DNA from: Rheinheimera mangrovi
Lineage (GTDB): Bacteria > Pseudomonadota > Gammaproteobacteria > Enterobacterales > Alteromonadaceae
Assembly (NCBI RefSeq): GCF_003990335.1
Contig: NZ_CP034683.1
Coordinates: forward strand, 2,308,501-2,372,500
Reading direction: 5' to 3'
Length of the DNA: 64,000 bases
Position numbers and translations under genes: made by a program. The notes under the pieces are model-generated. The model ran no database searches and was not told the origin of the DNA. It saw only the letters and a program-made list of their open reading frames with translations. Below are positions 47,519-56,870 of this stretch, in pieces (the stretch's first letter is position 1; every line of letters begins with the position of its first letter).

Positions 47519-47604
47519 TTACTATATGGCTTAGAAGCCGTTTTTCAATCAAAGTGCGACAAGCAATTGTAAATAAAGATGAATGGCGCTTTCGGTGCGA
47601 TGTG

Positions 47605-48270
47605 TCACATCTGTTTGACTAAAGCTGAAGCAAGAGAGGTATTGATCTGTGGTTCAGACTGATAAGGCAAAACACCAAGGCAAGGTGCTGCTAACTTTTG
47701 TTGCAAATAGCGAATATTTTCTTGCTGATACGCCATATCCGGATCAATACAATTAGCCACCCAGCCCAGCAGTTTCAGGCCAGAGCGTTCAATTTCGCGC
47801 TCCGTCAATAAGGCATGGTTTAAGCAGCCAAGTTTCATCCCGACCACCAATAGCACTGGCAATTGCTGATCTATCACCCAATCTGCCATAGTTGATTTGT
47901 CATCCAAGGGTAATAACCAACCACCAGCACCTTCCACTAAAGCTATATCAGCATCCGCATTTTGGAGTTTTTGTAACTCATTGCTCAGAACGGCAGGCTC
48001 TATACAAAGCCCGGCCTTTTCAGCCGCCAAATGCGGCGCTACTGCATCGTTCAGGCAATAGGGATTGACCAGATCATAGCTAAGCGGCTCTGTCACATGC
48101 TGCTGCAGTTGCAAAGCATCGGTATTAAAACCTGTATCATCGACTCCGGCTGCGACCGGCTTTTGCGCCACAGTACGATAACCCAGAGCTTTTAGGCCTT
48201 GTAGCAAAGCCACCGCAACATAAGTTTTTCCTGCATCTGTATCTGTGCCTGTGATAAAAATCGTCTGCAT
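47605..48270 (-). CDS. bioD: Dethiobiotin synthetase
   Basis: Closes the ureido ring of dethiobiotin from diaminopelargonate, CO2 and ATP. The 221 residues carry the P-loop TGTDTDAGKTYVAVALLQ at about 6-23, the KPVAAG segment and VEGAGGWLLPL at about 114-124, all typical. It is the last gene of the bioBFCD operon, 15 nt after bioC. Downstream lies the MITE-like element. Confidence 0.95.
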   Translation of the reverse strand: MQTIFITGTDTDAGKTYVAVALLQGLKALGYRTVAQKPVAAGVDDTGFNTDALQLQQHVTEPLSYDLVNPYCLNDAVAPHLAAEKAGLCIEPAVLSNELQKLQNADADIALVEGAGGWLLPLDDKSTMADWVIDQQLPVLLVVGMKLGCLNHALLTEREIERSGLKLLGWVANCIDPDMAYQQENIRYLQQKLAAPCLGVLPYQSEPQINTSLASALVKQM

Positions 48271-48285
48271 GAGTTTATTCTTCTG

Positions 48286-49068
48286 TTATGACTCAATGTG
48301 TTGCTTGGTCAGGGTCAGGTACAACACCTGATAACTGGCGCTGATTTGACCATCAATGCAACGGGATGGATAAGCCTGCTGCACTTTTTGCCAGCTTTGT
48401 TTGCCGGTTAAGGCTTTATTGCGGCCTTGGGTCACTGTATTGGCACCTAAATCTTTCAGTTCCCGCGCCAAAGCCAGCACATCCGGATACTCCAATTGCA
48501 CCAGTTCAGTCTGCAGTTGCATGCCAAGCTCTGGATACTGCTGTTGTAACTGCTGATAAAAATCCAAAGGTAAAAACTGATTGATATGCTGATGACCGTC
48601 GACCAACGACCAGGCCTGTTTAAATTCCTGCAAGGTGCCATCGAGCAAGGTACTGATCACGGCTGAACCACCAGGCTTTAACACACGGAGGATTTCCTGC
48701 AGTACTAGTTGAGGCTGCTCGCACCACTGAAGCATCAGGCTGGAAAATACTCTGTCTATGCTTTCACTCGCGACAGGTAAAGACTGAGCATCCGCCTGAA
48801 ACATCAAAGTGGCCTGTTGTGCTGCGCAAGTTTTTTGCAGCATGTCAAAACTTAAATCCAGTGCTATTAAATCAGCGCAGTGCTGTTTTAGCTTGGGATG
48901 AAACCAACCTGGGCCAGAACCTAAATCCAGTAACAATCCAGCCGTTGGTGTTAATAAACTCAGGGCTTTAGCCGCAACCAGGCGTTGCAGCCGTGCCGCC
49001 TGTTCATAACTCTCACGCGCACGGCCAAAATGGCGGGCAATGTCGTCCGTCAATGCCAAAGCATTCAT
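48286..49068 (-). CDS. bioC: Malonyl-ACP O-methyltransferase
   Basis: Methylates malonyl-ACP with S-adenosylmethionine so that fatty acid synthesis can build pimeloyl-ACP. The 260 residues have the SAM-binding DLGSGPGWFHPKLKQH (about 47-62), LDLSFDMLQ and FSSLMLQWCEQP motifs. The first codons (ALTDDIARHFGRARESYEQAARLQ) are characteristic of BioC. The ATG overlaps the bioF stop by 4 bp (ATGA). No bioH is present in the window; the matching demethylating esterase must be elsewhere. Confidence 0.94.
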   Translation of the reverse strand: MNALALTDDIARHFGRARESYEQAARLQRLVAAKALSLLTPTAGLLLDLGSGPGWFHPKLKQHCADLIALDLSFDMLQKTCAAQQATLMFQADAQSLPVASESIDRVFSSLMLQWCEQPQLVLQEILRVLKPGGSAVISTLLDGTLQEFKQAWSLVDGHQHINQFLPLDFYQQLQQQYPELGMQLQTELVQLEYPDVLALARELKDLGANTVTQGRNKALTGKQSWQKVQQAYPSRCIDGQISASYQVLYLTLTKQHIES

Positions 49069-50216
49069 ATCAATTGCTCCAGCTTTTGTACTAAAAAGTG
49101 AATATCGTCACTCTGATGCATAGCAGATAAAGTAATACGTAACCTTGCGCTGCCCTGTGGCACTGTCGGTGGCCGTATTGCGCTGAGCCAAATACCTTGT
49201 TTTTTCAGGGAAGCACTAATTAACATGGCTTTGTCTGAATCGCCAATAATCAGCGGTTGTATGGCAGTGCTCGATGGCAATAAAGTCAAACCAGCGCCAG
49301 CGGCCAGAGTTTTAAATAGCTGAATGTTGTCATTCAGTTTATCTCTGCGCCACTCTTGGCTGCGGCTTAACTCCACAGAAGTTTTCATCGCCCAGCACAA
49401 AGCAGGCGATAACGCTGTGCTGTAAATATAATGCCGTGCAAATTGGCGTAAATAATCAATGACTGTGGCTGAACCTGCCAAAAACGCGCCCTGACCTGCT
49501 AAGGCTTTACCAAAGTTCGCCATCAGGCAGAGCATATCATTGGGTTGAAGCCCCTGCGCATCCCAGCTACCTTTGCCCTCTTTGCCAAGCACACCCAAAG
49601 CATGAGCATCGTCCAGCAGCAAATCCGCTTTATTTATTGTGCAAAGCGCAGATACAGCGCTGAGATCCGGACTATCACCATCCATACTAAATACGCCTTC
49701 AGTCACCACTAAAGCTGAGGGGGAACGTTGTAATAACATCTCAAGCGCAGCTAAATCCTGATGTGGAAATCTTTTGTAAGAGGCATCGCTAGTGAGTGCA
49801 GCATCAATCAAAGAGGCATGACAGAGTTTATCCAACAGCAGATGGTCAGTTTTATCGGCTAAATGCTGCAGCATCACCTGATTGGCGGCAAAACCCGAGG
49901 AAAACAGCAATACATCGTCCACACCCAGCCAGTCACAAAGTGCATCAGACAAAGCGCGGTGCGCATAATGAAACCCGGTCACCAAAGGTGAACCTGAGCT
50001 GCCGACGCCAAATCGTTCAGCCCCTTCTGCCAAAGCATTTATAAGCTTTGGCTCAGTAGCTAAACCCAGATAGTCATTACCGGAAAAATTTAGATACGCG
50101 CCCTGCTTATTTTGCAGCAAACGGCCCTGATAGGAATCAATAGCCGGATGCTGTCGATACAAGCCAGCTGCTTTGCGATCGGCGATCTGCTGCGCAAAGC
50201 GCTGTAACCTGTCCAT
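49065..50216 (-). CDS. bioF: 8-amino-7-oxononanoate synthase
   Basis: Condenses pimeloyl-ACP/CoA with L-alanine using pyridoxal phosphate. The 383 residues contain NDYLGLATEPKLI (about 47-59), GVGSSGSPLVTGFHYAHR, LLDDAHALGVLGKEG and the cofactor lysine in NFGKALAGQGAF (about 234). ATG 50216 is used in preference to the adjacent GTG. It starts 8 nt after bioB and overlaps bioC. Confidence 0.95.
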   Translation of the reverse strand: MDRLQRFAQQIADRKAAGLYRQHPAIDSYQGRLLQNKQGAYLNFSGNDYLGLATEPKLINALAEGAERFGVGSSGSPLVTGFHYAHRALSDALCDWLGVDDVLLFSSGFAANQVMLQHLADKTDHLLLDKLCHASLIDAALTSDASYKRFPHQDLAALEMLLQRSPSALVVTEGVFSMDGDSPDLSAVSALCTINKADLLLDDAHALGVLGKEGKGSWDAQGLQPNDMLCLMANFGKALAGQGAFLAGSATVIDYLRQFARHYIYSTALSPALCWAMKTSVELSRSQEWRRDKLNDNIQLFKTLAAGAGLTLLPSSTAIQPLIIGDSDKAMLISASLKKQGIWLSAIRPPTVPQGSARLRITLSAMHQSDDIHFLVQKLEQLI

Positions 50217-50224
50217 CACTAAAC

Positions 50225-51271
50225 TTAAACCGCGCTATGGAACAATGAAGGGGTATTTTGCTCTTTAATGGCATCGGCTAAAGCCGCTTCATGGGCTTCG
50301 TCTGATACATCGTGGCGCTGCTCTGGATTGATACCGAGCTTAGCGAATAACAACATATCGGCATCAGCTTCCGGGTTTTCTGTAGTCAGTAATTTATCGC
50401 CGTAAAAGATTGAGTTCGCACCAGATAGGAAACACAGCGCCTGCATTTGCTCATTCATGCGAGAACGGCCAGCAGATAAACGCACATGGCTTTGCGGCAT
50501 CATGATACGCGCCACCGCTATGGTGCGGATAAACTCAAAGCCATCTAAGTCATCGACGTTTTCCATAGGTGTGCCCTGCACTTTCACCAGCATATTAATA
50601 GGCACACTTTGTGGGTGCTCTGGCAAATTCGCCAGCTGCATTAAAAGTGCGGATCTGTCGTTTGCCGACTCGCCCATGCCCACTATGCCACCACAACAGA
50701 CTTTCATACCGGCATCACGCACATGCTGCAGCGTATCTAATCTGTCCTGATAAGTACGGGTGGTAATAATTTCACCATAAAATTCAGGCGAGGTATCCAG
50801 GTTATGGTTGTAGTAATCTAAACCAGCCTGTTTTAACTCCTGCGCCTGACCTGCATCGAGCTTCCCCAGCGTCATACAGGTTTCTAAGCCCATTTCTTTG
50901 ACACCTTTGACCATTTCCATCAGAAAAGGCATATCGCGTTGTTTTGGATTGCTCCAGGCCGCGCCCATGCAAAAACGGCTGGCGCCTTTGTCTTTGGCAG
51001 CTTTGGCTTGAGTGAGTACTTTTTCCACTTCCAGCAAACGTTCACGCTCAAGGCCTGTATTGTAATGGCCGCTTTGCGGGCAATATTTACAGTCTTCAGC
51101 ACAAGCGCCGGTTTTAATCGACAATAAAGTACTGATCTGCACTTCATTGGGTTTAAAAAACTGACGGTGCACCGTCTGGGCCTGAAAGACTAAGTCATTA
51201 AAAGGTAAAGCGAATAAGGCGTTTACTTCAGCCAGAGTCCAGTTGTGACGAAGTGGTAAAACTGCAGACAT
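50225..51271 (-). CDS. bioB: Biotin synthase
   Basis: A radical-SAM enzyme that inserts sulfur into dethiobiotin. The 348 residues carry the cluster motif with Cys 57, 61 and 64 (ACAEDCKYC) and the [12 protein letters not shown] and [16 protein letters not shown] segments that hold the second cluster's ligands. ATG 51271 ([11 protein letters not shown]) is chosen with GGGGAA upstream. It is the first gene of the operon and divergent from bioA. A BirA-like operator lies between them. Flavodoxin (fldA, this window) is the known electron donor in enterics. Confidence 0.97.
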   Translation of the reverse strand: MSAVLPLRHNWTLAEVNALFALPFNDLVFQAQTVHRQFFKPNEVQISTLLSIKTGACAEDCKYCPQSGHYNTGLERERLLEVEKVLTQAKAAKDKGASRFCMGAAWSNPKQRDMPFLMEMVKGVKEMGLETCMTLGKLDAGQAQELKQAGLDYYNHNLDTSPEFYGEIITTRTYQDRLDTLQHVRDAGMKVCCGGIVGMGESANDRSALLMQLANLPEHPQSVPINMLVKVQGTPMENVDDLDGFEFIRTIAVARIMMPQSHVRLSAGRSRMNEQMQALCFLSGANSIFYGDKLLTTENPEADADMLLFAKLGINPEQRHDVSDEAHEAALADAIKEQNTPSLFHSAV

Positions 51272-51346
51272 AAAATTCCCCGAAGACAAGCCACAGACAA
51301 ATTGTGGTCTTTTAAATTTTCCGTTAGTCTATCGGCCCTTAGCGCC

Positions 51347-51379
51347 ATGTCAACGCCAACCAGTTCACAAAGTTTACTA
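51347..51379. promoter_or_regulatory. Candidate BirA operator and bioB promoter in the bioB-bioA gap
   Basis: ATGTCAACG (51347-51355), a 15-bp spacer and AGTTTACTA (51371-51379) match the BirA consensus TTGTAAACC-N15-GGTTTACAA at 13 of 18 positions. On the minus strand TTGACA (51348-51353) and TAGACT (16 bp on) form a good bioB promoter overlapping the left arm. Confidence 0.55.
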
Positions 51380-51390
51380 CAGGCTAATTT

Positions 51391-52698
51391 ATGATCATCA
51401 ATCTTGAGTTTGACCGTCAGCATATCTGGCATCCATACACCTCGTTAAGTAAACCTTTGCCTGTGTACCCTGTGGTCAGCGCCCAAGGTTGTGAACTAAT
51501 GCTGGAAGATGGCAGAACCTTGGTCGATGGCACTTCGTCCTGGTGGGCTGCTATCCATGGCTACAATCATCCGGAATTAAACCAAGCTCTGGTGGCGCAA
51601 AGCCAGAAAATGAGCCATGTGATGTTTGGCGGTATTACCCACCAGCCTGCGGTGGACTTGGCGGTGTTATTGCTGCAGATGGTGCCAGAGGGTTTAAGCA
51701 AAGTGTTTTTTGCTGACAGTGGCTCTATTTCTGTCGAAGTAGCAATCAAAATGGCGCTGCAATACTGGTTAGGTTTAAATCGTCCGGAAAAAAGCCGGTT
51801 ACTGACCATTCAAAAAGGCTATCACGGTGATACCTTCGCCGCTATGTCGGTATGCGATCCTGTGGATGGTATGCATTCGATGTTTAAAGATCAAATCATC
51901 CCGCAGCTATTTGCCCCCGCTCCACAAAGCCAGTTTGACGGTGAATTTTTAGCAGCAGATGAGCTGGCTTTGACGGCATTATTTGAGCAGCATCATCAGC
52001 ACTTGGCGGCTTTTATTCTGGAACCCATATTGCAAGGCGCCGGCGGGATGCGTTTTTATCATCCGGATTATTTAAAACTGGCGCGTAAGCTCTGTGATCA
52101 GTATCAGGTGCTGTTGATTGCCGATGAAATAGCTACAGGATTTGGTCGGACCGGAAAATTGTTTGCTTGCCAGCATGCTGGCATCAGCCCCGATATTATC
52201 TGTTTGGGTAAAGCTTTGACTGGCGGGTATCTGACGCTCGCAGCGACCCTGTGTAACGATAAAGTCGCGGATGGTATAGCTCAGGGCGTTGTGCCTGCGT
52301 TAATGCACGGCCCTACTTATATGGCGAATCCTCTGGCCTGTGCTGTCGCTTTGAAAAGCCTGCAATTGGTACAAAAGAACTATTGGCCAGCACAAGTTGC
52401 AGCTATAGAGCAGCAATTAAAACTGGAGCTTGAACCCTGCCGAAATTCACCTTATGTAGCCGATGTGCGGGTACTGGGTGCTATTGGGGTGGTGGAGATG
52501 AAACAGAATATCGATGTCGCAGCCATGCAAAAAGCTTTTGTTGAACTGGGAGTCTGGATCCGGCCTTTTGGCAAACTGCTGTATTTAATGCCGCCTTATA
52601 TTATTAGTAAAACACAGCTTTCTAAATTGACCTCTGCACTTTGCCTTTTGAGCCATCAGGCGCAGCAGAAGGATATCCAGGCATTACCCGGAGCCTGA
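51391..52698 (+). CDS. bioA: Adenosylmethionine-8-amino-7-oxononanoate aminotransferase
   Basis: Transaminates 8-amino-7-oxononanoate to diaminopelargonate with SAM as amino donor. The 435 residues begin with [10 protein letters not shown] and contain [15 protein letters not shown], the [14 protein letters not shown] loop, [12 protein letters not shown] and the cofactor lysine in [10 protein letters not shown] (about 275). It is divergent from bioBFCD across a 119-bp regulatory gap. It ends 4 nt before the convergent small membrane protein gene, with no terminator seen. Confidence 0.96.
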   Translation: MIINLEFDRQHIWHPYTSLSKPLPVYPVVSAQGCELMLEDGRTLVDGTSSWWAAIHGYNHPELNQALVAQSQKMSHVMFGGITHQPAVDLAVLLLQMVPEGLSKVFFADSGSISVEVAIKMALQYWLGLNRPEKSRLLTIQKGYHGDTFAAMSVCDPVDGMHSMFKDQIIPQLFAPAPQSQFDGEFLAADELALTALFEQHHQHLAAFILEPILQGAGGMRFYHPDYLKLARKLCDQYQVLLIADEIATGFGRTGKLFACQHAGISPDIICLGKALTGGYLTLAATLCNDKVADGIAQGVVPALMHGPTYMANPLACAVALKSLQLVQKNYWPAQVAAIEQQLKLELEPCRNSPYVADVRVLGAIGVVEMKQNIDVAAMQKAFVELGVWIRPFGKLLYLMPPYIISKTQLSKLTSALCLLSHQAQQKDIQALPGA

Positions 52699-52702
52699 GC
52701 CG

Positions 52703-53077
52703 TCAATCAATAGTTGAAAATATAAATAACACCACGGCGCTTAAAAACAGCAGAAAAAACAAGTTTAAGCGCCAGCCATCGTCGCTGCGTCTGTTGCGAA
52801 ACTGATGCAGTACTAAAGTAGCTGCAGTAAAGACCAGACACCAGCGTACTAATACTTCCAATTTCACCACCAGCTCTTTATCCCATTCCTGTTCAATTGG
52901 AATGCCCCAGTACTTCACCAACCCACTGTTAAACTCAGGTTTAGCCAAATGCGCCAGTGCCAGACCCATGATCAGTAAAAACCAGGCGGCCAAATTCAGC
53001 ATGGCCAACAGCAACATCAGCCAATCTGCGCCTTTACGGCGCTCTTTTGGCTTAAGATCGGGCTCTGAAGCGTTCAT
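52703..53077 (-). CDS. Small membrane protein of unknown function
   Basis: A 124-residue protein with a charged N-terminus (MNASEPDLKPKERRKG) and three hydrophobic segments: WLMLLLAMLNLAAWFLLIMGLAL, VRWCLVFTAATLVLH and LNLFFLLFLSAVVLFIFS. I do not recognise the family; it is likely an inner-membrane protein. ATG 53077 is preferred because AGGA lies about 9 nt upstream; GTG 53092 is the alternative. It is divergent from asnS, with about 100 bp between them. Confidence 0.65.
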   Translation of the reverse strand: MNASEPDLKPKERRKGADWLMLLLAMLNLAAWFLLIMGLALAHLAKPEFNSGLVKYWGIPIEQEWDKELVVKLEVLVRWCLVFTAATLVLHQFRNRRSDDGWRLNLFFLLFLSAVVLFIFSTID

Positions 53078-53178
53078 TTTAGAATTCCTCACAATTTTTA
53101 CTTGTGTTCAGTCTTTGCCTCAGTATGATGTCTGCTTTTGGGTTTTTACAGTTTCTTAAGTAAGTTGGAGCAGGTTGC

Positions 53179-54579
53179 ATGACGCATGCAGTAATCAAAG
53201 ATGTGCTGTCTGGCCAGTATCAGGTTGGCGATACAGTCACAGTAAAAGGGTGGATCCGCACTAAGCGTGATTCCAAAGCCGGGATTTCATTTTTAGCCGT
53301 GCACGACGGCAGCTGCTTTGATGCAGTTCAGGCCGTTGCTCCGGCTGATCTGAATAATTACGAAAACGAAATTAAACGTCTGACGACAGCGTGCTCTGTC
53401 ATTGTGACTGGCACTATTGCCAAATCAGAAGGCCAGGGCCAGGCTTTTGAAATCCAGGCGTCTTCTGTTGAAGTCGTTGGCTGGGTTGAAAACCCAGACA
53501 CCTACCCTATGGCACCAAAACGCCACAGCATGGAATACTTGCGTGAGCAAGCGCATTTACGTGCCCGTACTAACATGGTTGGTGCTATCACCCGAGTGCG
53601 TCACTGTTTAGCTCAGGCTATTCACCGTTTCTTCCATGAACGTGGTTTCTATTGGATCAGCACCCCTATCATTACGGGTGCAGACGCCGAAGGCGCTGGT
53701 GAAATGTTCCGTGTCAGTACACTGGATCTGGAAAACCTGCCACGTGACGACAAAGGTGCTATTGATTACAAACAGGATTTTTTCGGTAAAGAAACTTTTC
53801 TGACGGTATCAGGCCAGTTGAACGTTGAAACTTATGCCTGTGCTTTGTCTAAGGTCTATACCTTTGGCCCAACGTTCCGTGCTGAAAACTCAAACACTAC
53901 CCGTCACTTAGCTGAGTTCTGGATGATTGAACCAGAAGTAGCTTACGCTGAGTTAAAAGACGTAGCGCAGCTGGCTGAAGACATGCTGAAGTTTGTGTTT
54001 AAAGCCGTATTGGCAGAACGTGCCGACGATATGGCGTTTTTCGCTGAACGTGTCGATGAAAATGCAGTCAGCCGTCTGCAAAACATGATCGATTCCACTT
54101 TTGTCCGTATGGATTACACAGAAGCTGTTGAAATTCTGAAAAACTGCGGTAAGAAATTTGATTACCCTGTGGAATGGGGTGTGGATTTACAGTCTGAGCA
54201 CGAACGCTACTTAGCTGAAGTGCATGTAGGTGCTCCTGTGATACTGCAAAACTATCCAAAAGACATCAAAGCCTTCTACATGCGGATGAATGAAGACGGT
54301 AAAACTGTGGCCGCTATGGATATTCTGGCGCCAGGTATTGGTGAAATCATCGGTGGTAGTCAGCGTGAAGAGCGTTTAGAGCAACTGGATGCCCGTATGG
54401 ATCAGATGGGTCTGAATAAAGAAGACTACAGCTGGTACCGTGACCTGCGCCGTTACGGCACAGTACCTCATGCCGGTTTTGGTTTAGGTTTTGAGCGTCT
54501 GGTGTCTTATGTCACAGGTGTGGGCAACGTACGTGATGTGATTGCCTTCCCTCGTACACCGGGCAATGCAGACTTCTGA
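53179..54579 (+). CDS. asnS: Asparaginyl-tRNA synthetase
   Basis: A class IIb aminoacyl-tRNA synthetase charging tRNA-Asn. The 466 residues have an N-terminal OB fold (about 15-105, [22 protein letters not shown]), motif 2 with [25 protein letters not shown] (about 233-257, here abbreviated by its key FRAE...R...EF residues) and motif 3 [15 protein letters not shown] near 433-447. The ribosome-binding site is GGAG. It is monocistronic with a strong terminator. Confidence 0.97.
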   Translation: MTHAVIKDVLSGQYQVGDTVTVKGWIRTKRDSKAGISFLAVHDGSCFDAVQAVAPADLNNYENEIKRLTTACSVIVTGTIAKSEGQGQAFEIQASSVEVVGWVENPDTYPMAPKRHSMEYLREQAHLRARTNMVGAITRVRHCLAQAIHRFFHERGFYWISTPIITGADAEGAGEMFRVSTLDLENLPRDDKGAIDYKQDFFGKETFLTVSGQLNVETYACALSKVYTFGPTFRAENSNTTRHLAEFWMIEPEVAYAELKDVAQLAEDMLKFVFKAVLAERADDMAFFAERVDENAVSRLQNMIDSTFVRMDYTEAVEILKNCGKKFDYPVEWGVDLQSEHERYLAEVHVGAPVILQNYPKDIKAFYMRMNEDGKTVAAMDILAPGIGEIIGGSQREERLEQLDARMDQMGLNKEDYSWYRDLRRYGTVPHAGFGLGFERLVSYVTGVGNVRDVIAFPRTPGNADF

Positions 54580-54594
54580 TCCGTAACTTTTGCT

Positions 54595-54619
54595 AAAAGG
54601 CCTCTTCCGAGGCCTTTTT
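54595..54619 (+). terminator. Terminator after asnS
   Basis: AAAAGGCCTC (54595-54604), loop TTCC, GAGGCCTTTT (54609-54618) and a T-run. It also faces the converging tetR gene. Confidence 0.9.
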
Positions 54620-54633
54620 AGTAAGCACAGATG

Positions 54634-55281
54634 CTATTTACTGCTGTAAAAACTAATAAACATCCGGATAGAACTTAAGACCACAGCTTCATCGACCTTA
54701 GTTTCAGTACTCAGATTAAAAACTCTTGGCCAAAACACAAAAGCTTTAAACATGCCCCAAAATTGAGTTGCCGCAAGCTGAATGTCTGGTATTGTCAGAA
54801 CGCCATGCTGCTGTGCCTGAGCCAACCAAAGTTCAAGCCCCCCTTCCTGCTTTGCCATCCTCTGCATAGCCGCCTGAGCTTTTTCAGAGCTGCGGATATA
54901 TTCAGCCATAACCACCCGAGCCAGCTCAATAAAATCCTCTTGCTCATACACAGCCAGACATTGACGACAAATGGTCAATAATTGCTGCTCTGCTGATTGC
55001 GATGGATCAAAAGCAACACTGGCAGCCGATTTACTGCTGCGCCATAACTCAGTGGTCGCCAGATCGAACAACTGCTCTTTACTGACAAAGTGGTTGTACA
55101 CAGTACGTTTGGAGGCCCCGGCCAACTCTGCAATCCTGTCCATACTGGCACCGGCAAAACCAAACATACGAAATTCCTGAATGGCTGCACGCAGCACATC
55201 CTGCTTTTTTTGCTCGGAACGAGTCAGCTTGGGTATAACTTCTGTTTTCACGCTTAAGGTTCCCGAAAAAATTTTACGCAT
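54634..55281 (-). CDS. TetR-family transcriptional repressor
   Basis: A 215-residue regulator. The N-terminal helix-turn-helix (about 25-70) has VLRAAIQEFRMFGFAGASMDRIAELAGASKRTVYNHF-type features (QEF, GASMDRIA, SKRTVYNHF), and the C-terminal ligand domain resembles the AefR-like group. ATG 55281 is the first start; a GTG about 11 codons later is possible. It is divergent from a metallo-beta-lactamase-fold gene, and the 76-bp gap contains three copies of the half-site AGTTTACTT, so it probably controls both genes. The inducer is unknown. Confidence 0.9.
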   Translation of the reverse strand: MRKIFSGTLSVKTEVIPKLTRSEQKKQDVLRAAIQEFRMFGFAGASMDRIAELAGASKRTVYNHFVSKEQLFDLATTELWRSSKSAASVAFDPSQSAEQQLLTICRQCLAVYEQEDFIELARVVMAEYIRSSEKAQAAMQRMAKQEGGLELWLAQAQQHGVLTIPDIQLAATQFWGMFKAFVFWPRVFNLSTETKVDEAVVLSSIRMFISFYSSK

Positions 55282-55294
55282 TATTACACTCAGC

Positions 55295-55342
55295 AGTTTA
55301 CTTTTAAAGCCAATTAAGTAAACTGCACAGTGTAGTTTACTT
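55295..55342. promoter_or_regulatory. TetR-type operator with three half-sites
   Basis: AGTTTACTT (55295-55303), AAGTAAACT (55316-55324) and AGTTTACTT (55334-55342) are perfect copies in alternating orientation. The last two form an inverted repeat with a 9-bp spacer. The first and third are part of a 15-bp direct repeat (AGTTTACTTTTAAAG) with a 39-bp period. All lie between the tetR start and the divergent gene. Confidence 0.7.
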
Positions 55343-55357
55343 TTAAAGGGCCAACTG

Positions 55358-56455
55358 ATGAGCTTTCGTCGCCACAGTGTTGCTGTTGTTTTGTTACTTA
55401 TAACCGGAGCTATTATGACTTCCTATGTATCTGCAACCAATAAAGACCAGAGATATACCAATAATTCCGGTGCGAATGAAGCTGGCTTTGCCAGATTGCC
55501 GCAAATTTTATGGCAGTACCTCACGAATACCAATAAGGAGCGTAGCCCGGCTTTTCAATTGCCAGTGCAGCAGGTGCAACTGCCAGCAGTAGCCACAGCA
55601 GAAGCTGTGCTTTATAAAATCAGTCATTCCACTGTGTTGATGCAATTAAATGGCCACTACTGGCTGACCGATCCGGTATTCTCTGAACGCGCGTCACCCG
55701 TGAAATGGGCTGGCCCAAAACGATTTCATCAGCTGCCCTTGCAATTGTCTGAAGTCCCTGCTCTGGCCGGTATTATTTTGTCGCATGATCATTATGATCA
55801 TCTGGATAAACACAGTGTGCTGGCGTTAAATGACAGAACTGAACGTTTTATTGTGCCACTTGGAGTGGACCAGCATCTGATTCGCTGGGGGATCCCAAAA
55901 CAGAAAATAATCGCGCTGGACTGGTGGCAAGACACCAGCTTGCATGGAGTCACCTTGACAGCCACTCCAGCTCAGCATTTTTCTGGCCGTGGCCTGAGCG
56001 ATAAAAACAAAACCTTATGGGCATCCTGGGCGATAATAACCGACCAGCTGAAGCTGTTTTTCAGCGGTGACAGTGGCTATTTTTCTGGCTTTAAAACCAT
56101 AGGGCAACGGCTGGGGCCTTTTGATATCACCTTGATTGAAACCGGAGCTTATAACGAATTATGGGCTGATATTCATATGCAGCCTGAGCAGTCCTTGCGT
56201 GCGCATCTGGATCTGCAAGGTCAACACATGATCCCGATCCACAACAGTAGTTTTGATTTGGCCATGCATAATTGGCATGAACCATTGGAACGATTAGAAA
56301 CTGCAGCCAAAGCCTATCAGGTATCTTTGTTGACACCTATCTTTGGTCAGCCCCTGTCATTGACTCATCCAGATCCGCTGACAACGCAAAAGCGCTGGTG
56401 GAAAAGTATGATGACTGAAACCTCTCTTACCGAAGAAGTACTGCGTCTGGAATAA
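55358..56455 (+). CDS. Metallo-beta-lactamase-fold hydrolase (UlaG/NAPE-PLD-like)
   Basis: A 365-residue hydrolase with a single N-terminal hydrophobic segment (about 8-24, VAVVLLLITGAIMTSYV), a signal peptide or anchor, so it acts in the envelope. The metal motif SHDHYDHLD lies at about 142-150. Earlier features are KISHSTVLMQLNGHYWLTDPVFS; later ligands are HFSGRG, SGDSGYF and PIHNSSFDL. The arrangement resembles the N-acyl-phosphatidylethanolamine phospholipase D/UlaG group, so a phosphodiester or lactone substrate is plausible. It starts 76 bp from the divergent tetR with AAAGG upstream, and a terminator follows. Confidence 0.88.
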   Translation: MSFRRHSVAVVLLLITGAIMTSYVSATNKDQRYTNNSGANEAGFARLPQILWQYLTNTNKERSPAFQLPVQQVQLPAVATAEAVLYKISHSTVLMQLNGHYWLTDPVFSERASPVKWAGPKRFHQLPLQLSEVPALAGIILSHDHYDHLDKHSVLALNDRTERFIVPLGVDQHLIRWGIPKQKIIALDWWQDTSLHGVTLTATPAQHFSGRGLSDKNKTLWASWAIITDQLKLFFSGDSGYFSGFKTIGQRLGPFDITLIETGAYNELWADIHMQPEQSLRAHLDLQGQHMIPIHNSSFDLAMHNWHEPLERLETAAKAYQVSLLTPIFGQPLSLTHPDPLTTQKRWWKSMMTETSLTEEVLRLE

Positions 56456-56460
56456 AACAA

Positions 56461-56497
56461 AAAAGCAACACAGAGGCTTTTTCCCCGTGTTGCTTTT
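56461..56497. terminator. Bidirectional terminator after the metallo-hydrolase gene
   Basis: AAAAGCAACAC (56461-56471) and GTGTTGCTTTT (56487-56497) form a perfect 11-bp stem with a 15-nt loop between convergent genes. Confidence 0.88.
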
Positions 56498-56536
56498 CAT
56501 CGTGATTTTTACACCACAGTCGAAAATATCAGATTG

Positions 56537-56842
56537 TCAGTTGCGTATTCTGTGAAAGGCCGGCTCTTCAAAATACTGATAAAACTCGTTTTCTAACGCC
56601 TGCTTACGTTCAGTCTGGTAAGAAGACGCCTTTGACAAAGTCACACCAAAAACGTCCAGATAACTTTGTTCCATCAATTGTTGTAGCAGAGGTTTATCCA
56701 CCAGTCCCAGTAACTCTCCGGCATAAAGAAAACCTTCTGCCCGGTGTTTTAGTGCCACCACATTCTGACCGGCTTTTTTAGCCTGAAACAATCGATCAAA
56801 CTGCTGTCTGACTTCGTTGATAAATACGCTTTGCTGATCCAT
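56537..56842 (-). CDS. Small soluble protein of unknown function
   Basis: A 101-residue, largely helical and charged protein: FINEVRQQFDRLFQAKKAGQ, then KHRAEGFLYAGELLGLVDKP, and LENEFYQYFEEPAFHRIRN at the end. I do not recognise the family. ATG 56842 (MDQQSVF) is chosen; the same frame extends upstream only by overlapping the nitroreductase gene. It lies 28 nt downstream of that gene on the same strand, which suggests one transcript. Confidence 0.65.
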   Translation of the reverse strand: MDQQSVFINEVRQQFDRLFQAKKAGQNVVALKHRAEGFLYAGELLGLVDKPLLQQLMEQSYLDVFGVTLSKASSYQTERKQALENEFYQYFEEPAFHRIRN

Positions 56843-56870
56843 ACCCTGTCTGCAGTCCCTTGAACCTGGT

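Noticed and set aside
47528..47547. Small GGCTT/AAGCC hairpin with T-run between bioD and the MITE-like element
   Set aside because: Five-base stem on the strand with no gene upstream; not a convincing terminator.
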